Origin: Fasciola hepatica
Lineage: Eukaryota; Platyhelminthes; Trematoda; Plagiorchiida; Fasciolidae
Assembly (NCBI GenBank): GCA_948099385.1
Contig: CANUEZ040000164.1
Location: forward strand, 3,610,501-3,674,500
Direction: 5' to 3'
Length of the DNA: 64,000 bases
A program made the position numbers and the translations under genes. Of this stretch, positions 44,422-55,040 are shown one piece after another; positions within the stretch are counted from its first letter, which is position 1, and every line of letters starts with the position of its first letter. The notes under the pieces were generated by a model. The model saw nothing but the letters and a program-made list of their open reading frames with translations. It was not told the DNA's origin and did no database searches.

Positions 44422-45738
44422 GTCATCCCGTATCACGAAAAGGCCGAAAGGGTAAGAGATTTGGACGGCTCTCCACTTCCCATCGAGCGCACTTTAGGGA
44501 TACAATGGGACACGGAAACGGACGATTTTGTTTTCGAACTAAACGTTCCCGAGCTGCCAACAACCCGTCGTGGCATACTATCTGCCGTCTCAAGTTTGTT
44601 CGACTCGCTCGGTTTCGTCTCACCATGGCTGCTACCCGGAAAGATCTTGCTGCAGCGGCTGTGCCGTAAGAAAGTTGATTGGGACCAGTCACTGGACCGA
44701 GGGAACCGGTTGGACTGGGAAGAATTTTTGAACGCCTTGAAGAAATTAGGGGACATAAGAATCCCACGATGTTTGACTCCTGGCCATACGACACGGACTG
44801 GAGAACTACATGCCTTTTCCGATGCATCCGAAGTCGGTTATGGGGCCGTGGTGTACGGCCGATGGTGCGCAGGAGATGGACAATATACCACGAGGATCCT
44901 GTTCGCCAAAGCCCGCGTTGCTCCACTGAAGTCGGTCTCAATCCCACGCTTTGAACTCAGCGCAGCCGTGTTGGCAGTCAGGGTGGTGCAAGCTGTGAAG
45001 ATATGTTTCGATCTCTACATTTGGTCGGTGAGCTTCTGGACGAATTCAACGATAGTACTTTACTATATCAACAACGTCCGGAGCCGGTTTAGTACTTTCG
45101 TTGCTAACCAGCTCACGATTATCCACGATGAATCAGCCACGAACCAGTGGAATCATGTCAGGTCTGGCGATAATCCGGCCGATCTGTGCTCCCGAGGTGC
45201 GAACAACTTCAGGCAACTGGACACGTGGACTAGAGGGCAAAACTTCCTGCACTTGCCCAAACAGAACTGGCCCGCGTTCGAATTAAAACCTCCTACGGAA
45301 GTGGAACTGGAGATCAAAGGCGTGGTAATGGTGGCCAACGTCGTCGAAGCGACATCCATTCTTTCGCGACTGGTCAGGGTTTATTCCTGGATGAAGACGC
45401 TCCGTTCGCTAGTTTGGTTAACCAGGTTCAAGAAAAATTTACTAGTCATGAAAGGGCCACGGACCTCAGGCCGGAAACGGGTCGGCCCGATAGGTCCCGA
45501 TGAGCTACAAGCCGCAGAGTACGATATTTTCAGAATGATACAACGCGAGGCTTTCGTCCGAGAACTCAAGAGGGCGGAAGAAGTGGGGCCGACCAATGAA
45601 GACATGCCATCTCCAAGAGGCGAGCTGAAGCTTTCAAACCCCAAACTCATCGACGGACTGCTGCGGGTGGATGGTAGGCTGACCAACGCCCACCTGAACT
45701 TCGACACAAAGTATCCTATACTGCTGCCTGCGAGATAA
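44422..45738 (+). pseudogene. pol: BEL/Pao RT C-terminus and RNase H
   Basis: Same frame after the second TAG, ending at TAA 45,736-45,738. The Peptidase_A17-type region has 'PIERTLGIQWD' and 'TTRRGILSAVSSLFDSLGF'. RNase H has 'HAFSDASEVGYGAVVYG' (first Asp at 44,821), 'SIPRFELSAAVLAV' (Glu at 44,953) and 'FWTNSTIVLYYINN', where relatives have WTDS. The third catalytic Asp is therefore Asn (AAT at 45,043-45,045). 'NQWNHVRSGDNPADLCSRG' follows, a conserved BEL signature. The Asp-to-Asn change alone should greatly weaken RNase H. Confidence 0.92.
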
Positions 45739-46875
45739 CCTGTAGTAGAGCTAATGATTCAACACGTCCACGCCGTGGAGGGACATGCCGGGGAAAGTCA
45801 CGTGACAAGCGTCATCCGAAAGCGCCTTTGGTTGCTGAGAGGACGAGAGACTGTAAAACGCGTTATCCGACGGTGTGTGCAATGCAGGAGACGCAATACC
45901 ACGGCGGGCAAACAACTCATGGCCCCACTACCAGAATGCAGGGTGACTACGGGCTGGTGGCCGTTCAGTGACACCGGGTTGGACTATTTCGGGCCCTTGT
46001 GGATCAAGTGCGGGAAAAGATTAGAAATGCGATACGGATGTATCATGACGTGCATGAAGTCACGTGCGGTACATCTAGAAGTCACACATTCGATGACGAC
46101 CGATTCGTTTCTACGGGCCTTGCAAAGATTTATCAACCAACGGGGTGTACCGGCCGATATATGCTCAGATAATGGATCGAACTTTGTGGGCGCTCACTGG
46201 GAATTACAGCGTTGGCACAAGAACATAAACGGGGACGAACTGCAGGATCGAACCTTGGCCTACGGCATACGATGGCATTTCAACCCCCCACAGGCCAGCC
46301 ACCGAGGCGGCGTATGGAAACGCATGATCCGGTCCGCCAGACGGATATTGCTGTCAATCATGGAGCAGCAGCCGCCTGACGACGAAACGCTAAACACTGT
46401 CATGACTGAGGTGGAGAGAATCCTGAACAACCGCCCCCTGGTTCCAGTAATGAACGGCAACCCCACCCACCTGGCGCTCACCCCGAACGACCTATTGACG
46501 TTAAGATCGAACGAGAGTTTCCAAGGGCTGGAAAACCTTCGTGGGAGCTACCTCCACGGATGGAAACAAGCGAACTATCTGGCCAAGGTTTTCTGGAGGC
46601 GATGGCGGCGGGAGTACCTACCGGCTTTGCAGACCCGACAGAAGTGGCTGGCCAAAACAAGACCATTCAACGTTAAGGACGTGGTTATGATCGCCGACGA
46701 ACGCGCATATTTCAGCACTTGGTCTTTGGGAGTAGTAACGGAAACCATCAAAAGCACTGACGGAATGATAAGAACGGTGAAGGTGAAGACAGCTAACGGA
46801 GTGCTCATTCGTGACATACGCAGAATTAACCTACTCGAGAACGAAGACGGAGGAGCTGATAACCCTGAGGCCTAG
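45739..46875 (+). pseudogene. int: BEL/Pao integrase
   Basis: Same frame after the TAA, ending at TAG 46,873-46,875. The zinc-binding H2C2 domain has 'HVHAVEGHAGESH' and 'CVQCRRRN'. The core has 'GLDYFGPLWIK' (Asp at 45,982) and 'DICSDNGSNFVGAHWEL' (Asp at 46,168). The last motif reads 'SHRGGVWKRMIRSARRIL', where relatives have GGxWE, so the catalytic Glu is Lys (AAA at 46,318-46,320). The C-terminal region has 'ERILNNRPLVPV', 'LALTPNDLLTLR' and the DUF5641-type 'DVVMIADE'. Integrase should be inactive as written. Confidence 0.93.
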
Positions 46876-47568
46876 TAAACCTTTTCACACCAGTCATCGA
46901 GGTGGATGAAGAAACACCATATTTACCACACGGTCTCCGTCAAACACGTTACAGTGCTCGCGGTCTTTTCGTTGACATTCTAGAAGGTTCTTTCCGATAT
47001 GTGGTGATGAGTGCGATTCCATTGTACATCCCAATACATACACACATGCACGGCGCACTCTACATCCCGTAAACCCATCAGAAATGTGACAGTGTTCGTT
47101 GTTTTGCTTTTTGTTGACGTTGCCGAATGCCCCTTGCATATGTGGAAGTAGCGGAGCTCAGGTCACACACACATGCTACATTTTACTCGTTTTCTTGCCA
47201 CACGGTCTTTTGTTGACATTGCAGAAAGTCCTCCTTTGATGTGTAGTCATACCTGTGATTTCATTGTACACCCCGGCACACACACACTCACACACACTCA
47301 AGCACACACATCCAGGACCGGACGGCCCCTTACGAGGACAACGTCTATGTGACCATTCACGCCCGCCATCGGTCATTTGGTCTCGTGGAAGATGTAGACT
47401 AGCCTCACGTCTATGTATTCAATGGATTAGGTGCGACCAGTAGTAGAACGTTGACGACGAGCATTAGACGCACGCACTGACAGCAGGGCCTAGGCAGGTA
47501 GAAAGAATCATTACCTTTATACCGAACCTTTGACTCTGGTAAGGATTCAGGAGGATTTTGGTGGGCGG
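46876..47568 (+). other. BEL/Pao 3' untranslated region with polypurine tract
   Basis: Non-coding DNA between the integrase stop and the 3' LTR. It includes a CA-rich stretch near 47,275-47,310 and several similar 'TTGTTGACATTGC' or 'TTGTTGACGTTGC' blocks (about 46,970, 47,110, 47,210), suggesting an internal degenerate repeat with a period near 110-140 bp. The purine-rich run just before the LTR (about 47,541-47,568) is the likely polypurine tract priming plus-strand synthesis. Confidence 0.6.
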
Positions 47569-47902
47569 TGTAACAGCCGGTCGCGGAAAATCCCCCTTGC
47601 CTACACTGTTGACTTGTCTTTACGAACTGGTTGTTTTTCTGGACCAATTGTTGTTTGTCCGCGCCCAGAGCGCTACTTTGGCACATCCTTGTTCAGGACC
47701 TGCGTGACGCACGTGCTGTTTGCTCACACGCTGCTACTCGGTTTCTCGTTGTTGAGTCCTTGTGATCGTATTATTGAGGTTTGTATATTTTTATGTCATT
47801 GTTCATGTAATAATCTAGTATCGTAGAATATCACGGATAATCGTCTTTTGATTTCGGGATCCGTTGCGAATTTGGCTACGCATTGCTCAAACGTTCGTTA
47901 CA
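47569..47902 (+). repeat. BEL/Pao 3' LTR
   Basis: 334 bp, same ends as the 5' LTR. It lacks 41 bp present in the 5' copy, deleted between 'ATCCCCC' and 'TTGCCTACAC'; outside that gap only two base differences were seen. Confidence 0.97.
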
Positions 47903-47907
47903 GTGAG
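47903..47907. repeat. Target-site duplication, right copy (GTGAG)
   Basis: Exact repeat of 41,256-41,260, directly after the 3' LTR end. Its position supports a normal integrase-driven insertion into the Gypsy-type element. Confidence 0.95.
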
Positions 47908-49080
47908 AGCGTCGCAACAAGTCGCGCAAGATCGTGTCCTCCGAAGGGGTGGATGGAACATTTTTGAGTTGAAAAGATAGGCGCTGTGACGGGATTGGTC
48001 ACATGCTTGCGCTGAGGTAGCGGCCCTCAAGTCATTGCTACGGTTGGGCTAAATGAGGTGGACGGGAGAAGGGGCATCTGTCCCAGGGCCAAGCTCACCT
48101 GAGATTTTACATATTTCCCGTAAACTGGGTGGTGAGGGGAGTTCCTCTCTGAGTATGGGGCTGTGGTTGGCTGCATGGCGGTGGTTGGCTCGTGTTCCGT
48201 AAAAAAGGCGGATTTCCTGCCTTTCAGCCCGCGTTGGGAGTGATGGATATCCAAGTGAACATTGGAAAGTTCTCTCTGGCTGTGCCATAGCTGTATTCTT
48301 CCAGAAGTGGAAGTTTGGAGAAGAAAGACTTTAGCTGCCAGGCGCCCTGTACCTGTGTAGTAAAACATCACCAACGACTTAGTTGGTAACTTCTCTTGAT
48401 ATTGTCAGGGGTGCACTTTATACGTGATTTGCAGCGACGAACACGTCAGAGATATCCTGTTTCAGTTCCGTAAGGGTGAAACGAACAATTCTAGGAAATT
48501 CGGCTATTTTGGTCTGACAGTGATGTAAGTAAGTAAGTGGCTGCCTCGCACAGATGCACGTAGGAATAAAAAGACGACACTAGCTGGTAAAAGCACCTAA
48601 TTGCCGGTGGGTTTTGAAAGAAGTTTTGGAATGTTCAGGAACCTCTTGTGCTTTATGTTTTAGGTTCAAAGAGCCCGACTATGATGTATCATGGCCAGGG
48701 TAAGTACTGTTCCCTTAACGAATTGGATGTTTTGCAACTTTGAGATGAGCTTTTGAAGAGAGGCCTTGCATGTGGAGAGTGGCCTTCAGAGGCAGCATTA
48801 GCCACCGAGCTATTGACAGAGTAGGTTCAAACCTTATTTGAACTCTGGCAGCCATGGTCCGTGGAACGCTTGAATTTTCGTGTCGCTTTGCGAAGACCGA
48901 ATGGCAGTGGGAGAAAAGCAAATACGTCAAAAGTAGTGATCCAAAGTGTCCTTGGGATGCTACCGGCATTGGTGCAAATTTGGCAGTGTCATAACTAAAT
49001 CTTGTGACTGCAAATAAAGCAGCCGCCCAGATGCTTTGTCTGAGGCCCTAGGAGTGCAGAATAGGCTGCCGATAGGGCTT
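47903..49080 (-). pseudogene. Ty3/Gypsy RT-RNase H to integrase linker, badly decayed
   Basis: Only fragments are readable, for example 'SSKAHLKVAKHPI' near 48,745-48,710, resembling the RNase H entry segment (AFxxxKxxLxxAxxLxHP). The end next to the BEL insertion can be read in a frame that continues into 41,260 and below. The distance is short for full RT plus RNase H, so internal deletions are likely. Confidence 0.5.
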
Positions 49081-49091
49081 ACTGCTATTGT

Positions 49092-49801
49092 TTAGTGCCC
49101 GATAATCACCAAAATGGTGCCTGTCGTTACCAGGCTTTTTGAAACCATATGTGGCGAAGAAGCTTGTGGTCTCAAGGATTGTCTTACGATACGGGGATCC
49201 TGCATGTACTGGCGCCCGGCCCCGCCTGTGTTCTGTTGGCCCGGTGCTAAAGGCCTAACTCGGCAACGGATCGACGTGCCACATACGAATGGTCGGCCCC
49301 CGCCGTGGCACATTGGTCGGCCAGAATAATCCGGCAAGCTTGGGCAGAATCTCCTGGTAACGGTCTGTATTGACTGGACTGAAGGGGACAATCGGGAGCA
49401 TAGCACCATTGACGGTGGCAGCTAGCTGAGACCTTGGTAATGTGGCAAAAGCCGGGCGGATGAAACATGAGGTTTTAATGCTGGAGAATCGACGCCATTT
49501 ATCGAGTGATGGAGGTCAGCCATGAAGAACACCCACTGCGGATTACAGCCCGGACCGAGATTTAGTGTGGATGAAAATTTTGGTGGGTCCACATGGGCGT
49601 CCTATTGGCTGCGCCTAACTCGGAGCCTCGATGAGTGAGGTGTTCCACGGAGTAAGATTGAACAGTGCTTGCCTGTCTTCTGGTGTCTACTAAGAAGGAT
49701 GTTCCGGATATTTTATTGGTTATGAAGGCGGGCCTGGTTCCAGTGGAAGGGCCCGAAGCTATTGTCGGCCGACCCCGTCGGCTTAGATTTTTCCCCAGCA
49801 T
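49092..49801 (-). pseudogene. Ty3/Gypsy protease and RT N-terminal remnant
   Basis: The frame 49,801-49,562 contains 'TSFLVDTRRQASTVQS' and 'GSELGAANRTPMWTHQ', matching the Gypsy protease SFLVDTGAxxSVxP and LxAANGTxIxTxG. The catalytic DTG reads DTR. Farther on, across two frames near 49,380-49,150, 'HVDPLPSKAFSTGPTEHRR' style and 'SPHMVSKSLVTTG' style pieces resemble the segment that begins Gypsy RT (xPxxxxPRRLxP ... PLHMVPKKxGxxRPCGDYR). Stops and frameshifts abound. Confidence 0.7.
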
Positions 49802-49860
49802 TCAGAGTGGTACACACTCGGCTCGAAGTGCGTTTTTACTTTATTGATGGAGTCGTTATT

Positions 49861-50435
49861 CTAACAACATATCCCGGGATTCGTTAGGGCTGCTCTGTGG
49901 CTGACGGCTGAGCTGTTCCCTGTATGAGACGCGGAACTTGATTGCAAAGCTTGGAAAACGTAAACCTGACAGGACAGCAGCTCCGTCGGCCTAGTTACAC
50001 TCCCCACATTGTCAACATGGTCTACTTCAGGATCCTGAGCTACCTGCTGGACGGAGGGTGAGGCATGCACTTCTACTAAATCATCGGCATACAACATTTC
50101 TTTTAACGTTGATTTACATGCAAAAGAATGCTATTTTCAACTGAGTGTTATGGACAAGCGCTCGAATCGAAAGCTTGTGTAAGATGAAGGATGAAGGCCT
50201 GTGGCCGCATAAAAAACAGGCGTTGCAGCGGTGTTTGAGCGCGGTAGTCACCAAGCCTGTCACTGGGCACTAGTTCCTTAGGCCGATTTTCTACTGGCTT
50301 ACAAAATATCTCCACTACTGCACCCCTTAATTCATTGTACAGGCTTTTTTGGGCGGATGGCTGTAGGACGTTAATGGTCGAAGCCCGACCCGCCACCTGC
50401 CCAATGCAAACACAAGTTAATTCGTCTATAGGCAC
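49861..50435 (-). pseudogene. Ty3/Gypsy gag remnant
   Basis: The frame 50,435-50,148 contains 'KELVPSDRLGDYRAQTPLQR', resembling the 'ELxxxEELGDRxPSQLLRR' motif of invertebrate Gypsy gag capsids, followed by 'AFILHLTQAF' (like FLRELFLQRLP). The frame 50,097-49,861 begins with 'YADDLVEVHASPSVQQV', resembling the LADKIMEVATP motif at the end of the capsid. No zinc knuckle is visible. Confidence 0.6.
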
Positions 50436-50449
50436 AGAACTTTGGTTTC

Positions 50450-51690
50450 GGGGACATTTACCTCGGCCTTTGTGTAGGTTCTGTGATGTAAATCATGGAC
50501 TAAAGTTACCTGCCACTAACTGAATATATTTTACGCCTATCTTCCAAGTACCTCAGAGTCCATGTCAAACAACCAAACGGAAGAGGAATCCAAGAATATC
50601 CACCAACATCCTCAGTGAGGGAGAAGGTGTTGATGTTATTTTAAACAACACGAGGACTGACTCCCAGCTTTTGATGTTAACTAACTGTTGGTTTCCCTCT
50701 CCTGTGTTTCACAGTGAATGAAGCTGCTCATTATGAGTCCTTTTGGTGTAACTTAGGTTGAAAGTTATATCTGATGGGGTCTCAACTTTGAACCGGGACC
50801 CTTGTTGAGCTGCCAGCTCACGTCGCTCGGTAAAGTCTGCGGTTGAGTTTGCCACCTCCACGGCCACCTTGTTTCAAAGAAGCAAGGATGAATGGCCAGA
50901 TAATCGGACATTTATTGCACTGTCGTAATGAGGAGAGCTAATGCTACGCCTCGTTCGCCTATTGTTGCACATGAGGGTCGCTGTAGCCTTGGGTGCTTGT
51001 ACCTGTATGTAAATATGGCCAAAGCCTTCATATTCCGCGAACTGATCCGACCTGATAAAGTTCTCCTGATTAAGGCCATGTGAGCTACCAGGAAGAAGTA
51101 GGCGTACACTGAGAGTCACTTGGAAGCTTGGACACTCAGCCATCCGGGGGAAAATTAGTTTCGGGCGGCGAACGTGCGAAAAGCCTCAAGATTGTGTTGC
51201 CCATTTATCATGGATCAATGAGAAAAGAAACCACAATAGGAAACTAATAAATAGCATGGGTAAACCAGAAGCAAAATATTTTTAGGAAGTTGTTATCGCT
51301 ATTGTAATCGGCGTCGGACTGCCAGGCAACGCGGAAGTGAGGAATAAAACTGTGCGTAATATGACTACGCTATACATTTAAGTAGTTCTGCACGCTACCT
51401 GGAGCTATAGTTCTGTGACTGTACCTATCTGTGAACTGTTTTTTAACCCGAATGGCCCAAAAAGTCAAAAATGCGGCATCTACGTAACCAGATTTTCCAG
51501 GGGTTGTTCGCTGCAGCGGTGAGGCCTTTCAGAGTTGCAGGTGCCATTCTTGGATCCACACAATGTTGCGAAAAGAACTATGATCCTTGTGCAGCTCTTG
51601 ATTATGGGTATGTTAAGCTGCTTTTTATCAGATGCTCCAAGCTTTCTACACCTGCGTGGCTTGTGAAGAAGTCACTGAGGATGGCGACCT
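50450..51690. other. Unassigned; where the Gypsy 5' LTR and leader would lie
   Basis: No direct-repeat partner was found for this stretch. The minus frame 51,143-50,874 is unrecognised. Nothing else was supported. Confidence 0.35.
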
Positions 51691-51712
51691 TTGTCAAGTA
51701 AAAGAAGGATAC

Positions 51713-51780
51713 ATAATCATCATCATCGTAGCCACCCCCAGTTTCACCATCACCGTCATCAACATCATCATCAGTAGCAG
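51713..51780. repeat. Imperfect (ATC)n/(ACC)n simple repeat
   Basis: About 65 bp of ATCATC-type trinucleotides broken by other triplets. It creates an Asp-rich open frame on the minus strand (51,823-51,602), which I read as an artefact of the repeat. Confidence 0.8.
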
Positions 51781-51789
51781 AAGCAGAAA

Positions 51790-52200
51790 TATAATCTTCG
51801 TCACAGTCGTTGTGAGGAATCACTTTCGAAGACTCTTTCTAATGTTCCCATATGCTCTGTGAATGTAGCCACACTTGACATCAACATTTGGAGCACTTTT
51901 GCGCATAAAAATTTAATGCGTTCGTTCTTTGATGGAAAGTAACTAAATAAGGCCTTGAACCCTTGCTAATTGGAGTGATTGGACCACGGGGCTTCGCAAT
52001 TCTGGGTTCTACCTTCAATCTTATTTGGCAGCTCACTGAAGATCAGTGCATATTTGCAATTTTTGTGATTTCCATTTTGTAAGTTTGTTCCGATTTCAAG
52101 GTCGCTGTGTGTGATGGTTAGGCATTGTTTGAGTCGCGTTTTTGTGATGCCTTGGCAGGAAAGCTCTTTATAAACACCCAGACGAAGGAGCAAGGATAAT
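51790..52200. other. No recognisable gene; possible eroded BEL leader/LTR
   Basis: Directly upstream of the BEL gag remnant that starts at 52,201. I could not align it with the LTR of the intact element. Confidence 0.35.
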
Positions 52201-55030
52201 ATGAAGCAACACGAGTTAAGTCGGCAAGTCCCAGGGATGGTTTATTGCAGCGTTGATTCTCTAGATAGTGCCAAGTTCAATAGTCTCCTCAGTGCCGAGT
52301 CATGTATTTTTAGTCAGCATGAGTGGAAAGATGTAAATTTGTCCAATGAAAGAGGTAGAACCAGACCATCGGTTGCCGTCGGATAGAGAGGAAACAGGAC
52401 CTTCTAGACACGGAACTCAACTCAGCGAGCCAGTTGAACAACCATGTAGTTCAAGTTATCAACGTTGAAGTGGCGACGTTATTGACGAAAATAGATCCTC
52501 CAGGTTGCTTGAAGCTACCTCTATTTAAACATCCAACCCGCAAAGAGTAGAACTGATCCATATCGATGGGCGCCACATCTCATCTTGTATATTCATAAAC
52601 GAATTCGAAAATTTCGTTCAGTGGAAAGTTGCTGATCCAGGGCGAGGGTTTTTGTGTTTATTGCATCAGTTAACTGAGAGGGCCAGAAGTGCTATCAAAG
52701 TATGCGCGATGCTTGCTCCGGCAACGGGGTATATCAGGGCGCGCATAATCTACGTGAACTTGTTTGCACAAGGATTCAAATTGCCTAAAGGCTTAGTTGA
52801 TGGCGTAGTGGAAATTTGAAAATTTTGATGGTCTGCAATTCCCCACTCAGTGTACTGTACGAAGAGTTCAGCTGTTTAATCTAATTTGAAAAAATCTTTT
52901 CCGACGCACCCTCAAATGGTTACCGCGGAATATTCTCTCTGAATTGCTTATGAGCCTTCTGAGATTTGTGACAGTGGAGGACAAACTCATACAATCCCAG
53001 TTACCATCTTCAGCGCACCCATCGCCACTTGGCAGCCAGCACTGGAATTTTTGGAGTCCATTCGAACGAATTACGACCGCCTGACCGACAGCCGTACTAA
53101 GCCAAACTTGAGGAGCACTTTTGCGTGGCCGGTTTGGCATCAACTCGCTGAAAAATGTACGCACACCGTGAAACGCTATTTCCCATTTCTGCCACATCAG
53201 ACCTCTGTTGACTGACGTCCTGCCGACGCACTTATTTTGGTCTCCCATCATTGCTGATCCACCACGATGTTTTAAAAGAGGACAGAAAGTCCACGAGCAA
53301 GACAAAATTATTTTAAAACTCGGTGATAGGATGCAAAGTCGCAGTATGGCCCCGGAGCATTCGGAATATCAGCCAGATCCGAATGCACCGCATACGCCGG
53401 AGGGCATTGCTTGGCGTCTGTCTCCTGATTTACAGAGCCTGGGGTCAGAGGAAGCTAAGTGAAAAAATATGTTTAGTCCAGAATCTACGTTTGATGAGTT
53501 GACGTAGTTCGTATGTTATCGATCCCGCATTACTGACAGCCGATTTGGACAAATCTTACGCAAGAGTTGCAGGCTGGCACGAACAGCATCAACGTCAGCG
53601 CAAATAGGAGAAGACGATCTTAACAGAAACCATCCTTGAGCTTGCGCGTTTGATGAATTAAGAGGCCACGGGGTCAGCTAAGTGCGTGGTTTCCAGATCG
53701 TCCGACCTTCCATGGAACGAGAGTACCCGATCAGTGGTCCGCGGTAAAAAGCTTCGGCGCATGCTCTATGTGTTTGAATGACTCTCACCGGGTCTCGAAA
53801 TGCAACTTCAGAGTGAAATTTGGCCAGGACGGGCGCTGGGGTGATCATCGTTCCATATTACACGTCCCCCGAAACACGAGGCCTATTCACGTGGATGAAC
53901 CCAAGGTTATCTGTTCAACAAGTTGTGGTGGTTGCAAATCTGGGGTTAGGCATCATTACCGTCGGCGTGGTGTCGCCCAGGGAATAAAGGGGACACGGCG
54001 TTTTGGACACGGGGCTGGATATTTCTCTGGTTAAGCGCGAGCTTACAGAGCAATGTTAACTAATCGGCCAGTCTCCCTCTCTCACGATCAGCACGGTAAC
54101 AGGGAGTCGCGCTGACGATTCGATGAGGCTAACCCCACGTTTAACATGCTTGGCTGCAGGCATTCCGGAATCTCATGCAATAGACAGCCCACCAGTGAGA
54201 CAGGTTTACTCTGCTGGACCAGTCGCCGGGAGATATCTTCATCCAAGTGCATAACTTTTGGAGGGATATCCGGTAATTGGTTGTAAAGTACTGGAGGCCC
54301 ATTGCGTGCTTCGACGAAGTGTAAACGGCTGAAGGATAATATTTGCTGCGCGAACGACATTCGGCTGGACAACTCTGGGGCCCTTGTGGGTGAAGTTTTA
54401 AAATCGGTGTCAGCAAATTGCTTAACCGTCGCTAAAAGTAGTGCCTTTTGCGGAACACAACCAGTTTTTAGATATCGAATCTATCGGCCTATCTCAAGAA
54501 ACTGTAGTTCATCCAGGAGGAGATCAATGGATGGTCTCGGTGGTCAACTGAAAGACAACTTCACTACGGGTAACACGAAGCTATTCTACCCAAGCGACCG
54601 TTGTAGAATTACCTACCATAAACCCGGGAAATCACCCAAAGGCGTTTTACGTATTTCAAGAGGAAACCTATTTGGGAAAACCAACTGAAACTCGAATATC
54701 AGCAGGCCACGCAATGCAACTTGCAACTGGATAACCGAGCGGCAGTGTGCAGTGCCTGTATAGAACTGCACGGCCGGCTCGCAGCAAATCACCGTTCGCC
54801 AGGGTAGCGTTTACTGAGCTCGGGTCAGTGTCCATGAATGAGCTCAGGATGACTGCTGTTATTTGACCCCCGCATAGCGGCAATGTTGGAAGGGTGTTTT
54901 GACGCAACCGGGTGAAACTTTGCTTCTTCGCCAAGTCCTGAGATTGTGGTACGTTACAAGAAGCGGAGAAAACGGAGGCCTGTTCGAAACATCAGAGAGG
55001 TTCATCTACTCATAGAAGGAATCAGTGAAG
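52201..55030 (+). pseudogene. BEL/Pao remnant: gag, protease, integrase C-terminus
   Basis: Same orientation and related to the intact element. The gag start has 'LSRQVPGMVYCSVDSL' (intact copy: VTRQVSGEVLGTYDSL). The core near 52,590-52,810 has 'FINEFENFVQWKVADPGRGF' and 'ARSAIKVCAMLAPATGY'. The gag end at 53,390-53,590 has 'TPEGIAWRLSPDLQ' and 'RITDSRFGQILR'. A zinc-knuckle match 'CSMCLNDSHRVSKC' and a protease 'DTGLDISLVK' motif follow (53,763-54,035), then 'EAHCVLRRS' near 54,300. Near 54,960-55,010 'RPVRNIREVHLL' matches the integrase C-terminus, so RT, RNase H and most of the integrase are deleted. A foreign stretch splits the gag at about 52,815-53,300. Confidence 0.82.
52815..53300 (-). 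other. About 485-bp insertion inside the BEL gag remnant, with a 145-residue open frame
   Basis: The gag reading breaks after 'GLVDGVVE' (about 52,815) and resumes with 'LGDRMQSRSMAPEHS' (about 53,320). The stretch between has no counterpart in the intact gag. It holds a 145-residue minus-strand open frame (53,305-52,868) rich in Arg, Ser and Trp that I do not recognise. This could be a short non-autonomous element or part of an unrelated one. No clear target-site duplication was seen. Confidence 0.5.
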
Positions 55031-55040
55031 AATATGCCTA

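Larger units (their letters stand above)
41261..47902 (+). mobile_element. BEL/Pao LTR retrotransposon, structurally complete
   Basis: A 6,642-bp element with two LTRs (375 and 334 bp), TGTAAC...GTTACA ends, a 5-bp GTGAG target-site duplication and one continuous reading frame from 41,677 to 46,875 for gag, protease, RT, RNase H and integrase. The frame is never shifted but has three stop codons: TAG at 42,670, TAG at 44,419 and TAA at 45,736. Two residues normally catalytic also look changed, in RNase H and integrase. The LTRs differ at only two aligned sites plus one 41-bp indel. The element sits inside a Ty3/Gypsy element on the opposite strand. Confidence 0.97.
47903..50450 (-). mobile_element. 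Ty3/Gypsy LTR retrotransposon remnant, 5' part
   Basis: On the minus strand the parts follow Ty3/Gypsy order: gag (50,435-49,861), protease (49,801-49,562), RT start (49,409-49,092) and RT/RNase H (about 49,080-47,903). The integrase fragment lies beyond the BEL insertion, at 41,260-40,985. All parts are decayed by stops and frameshifts. No LTR pair was recognised; the region 50,450-51,700 is where the 5' LTR would be expected. Confidence 0.8.

Noticed and set aside
41261..47902. Retrovirus-like envelope gene downstream of integrase
   Set aside because: The 690 bp between the integrase stop and the 3' LTR has no long frame with signal peptide or membrane segment in the sense direction.
51602..51823. 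Asp-rich acidic protein on the minus strand
   Set aside because: The acidic run comes from an ATC-type simple repeat.
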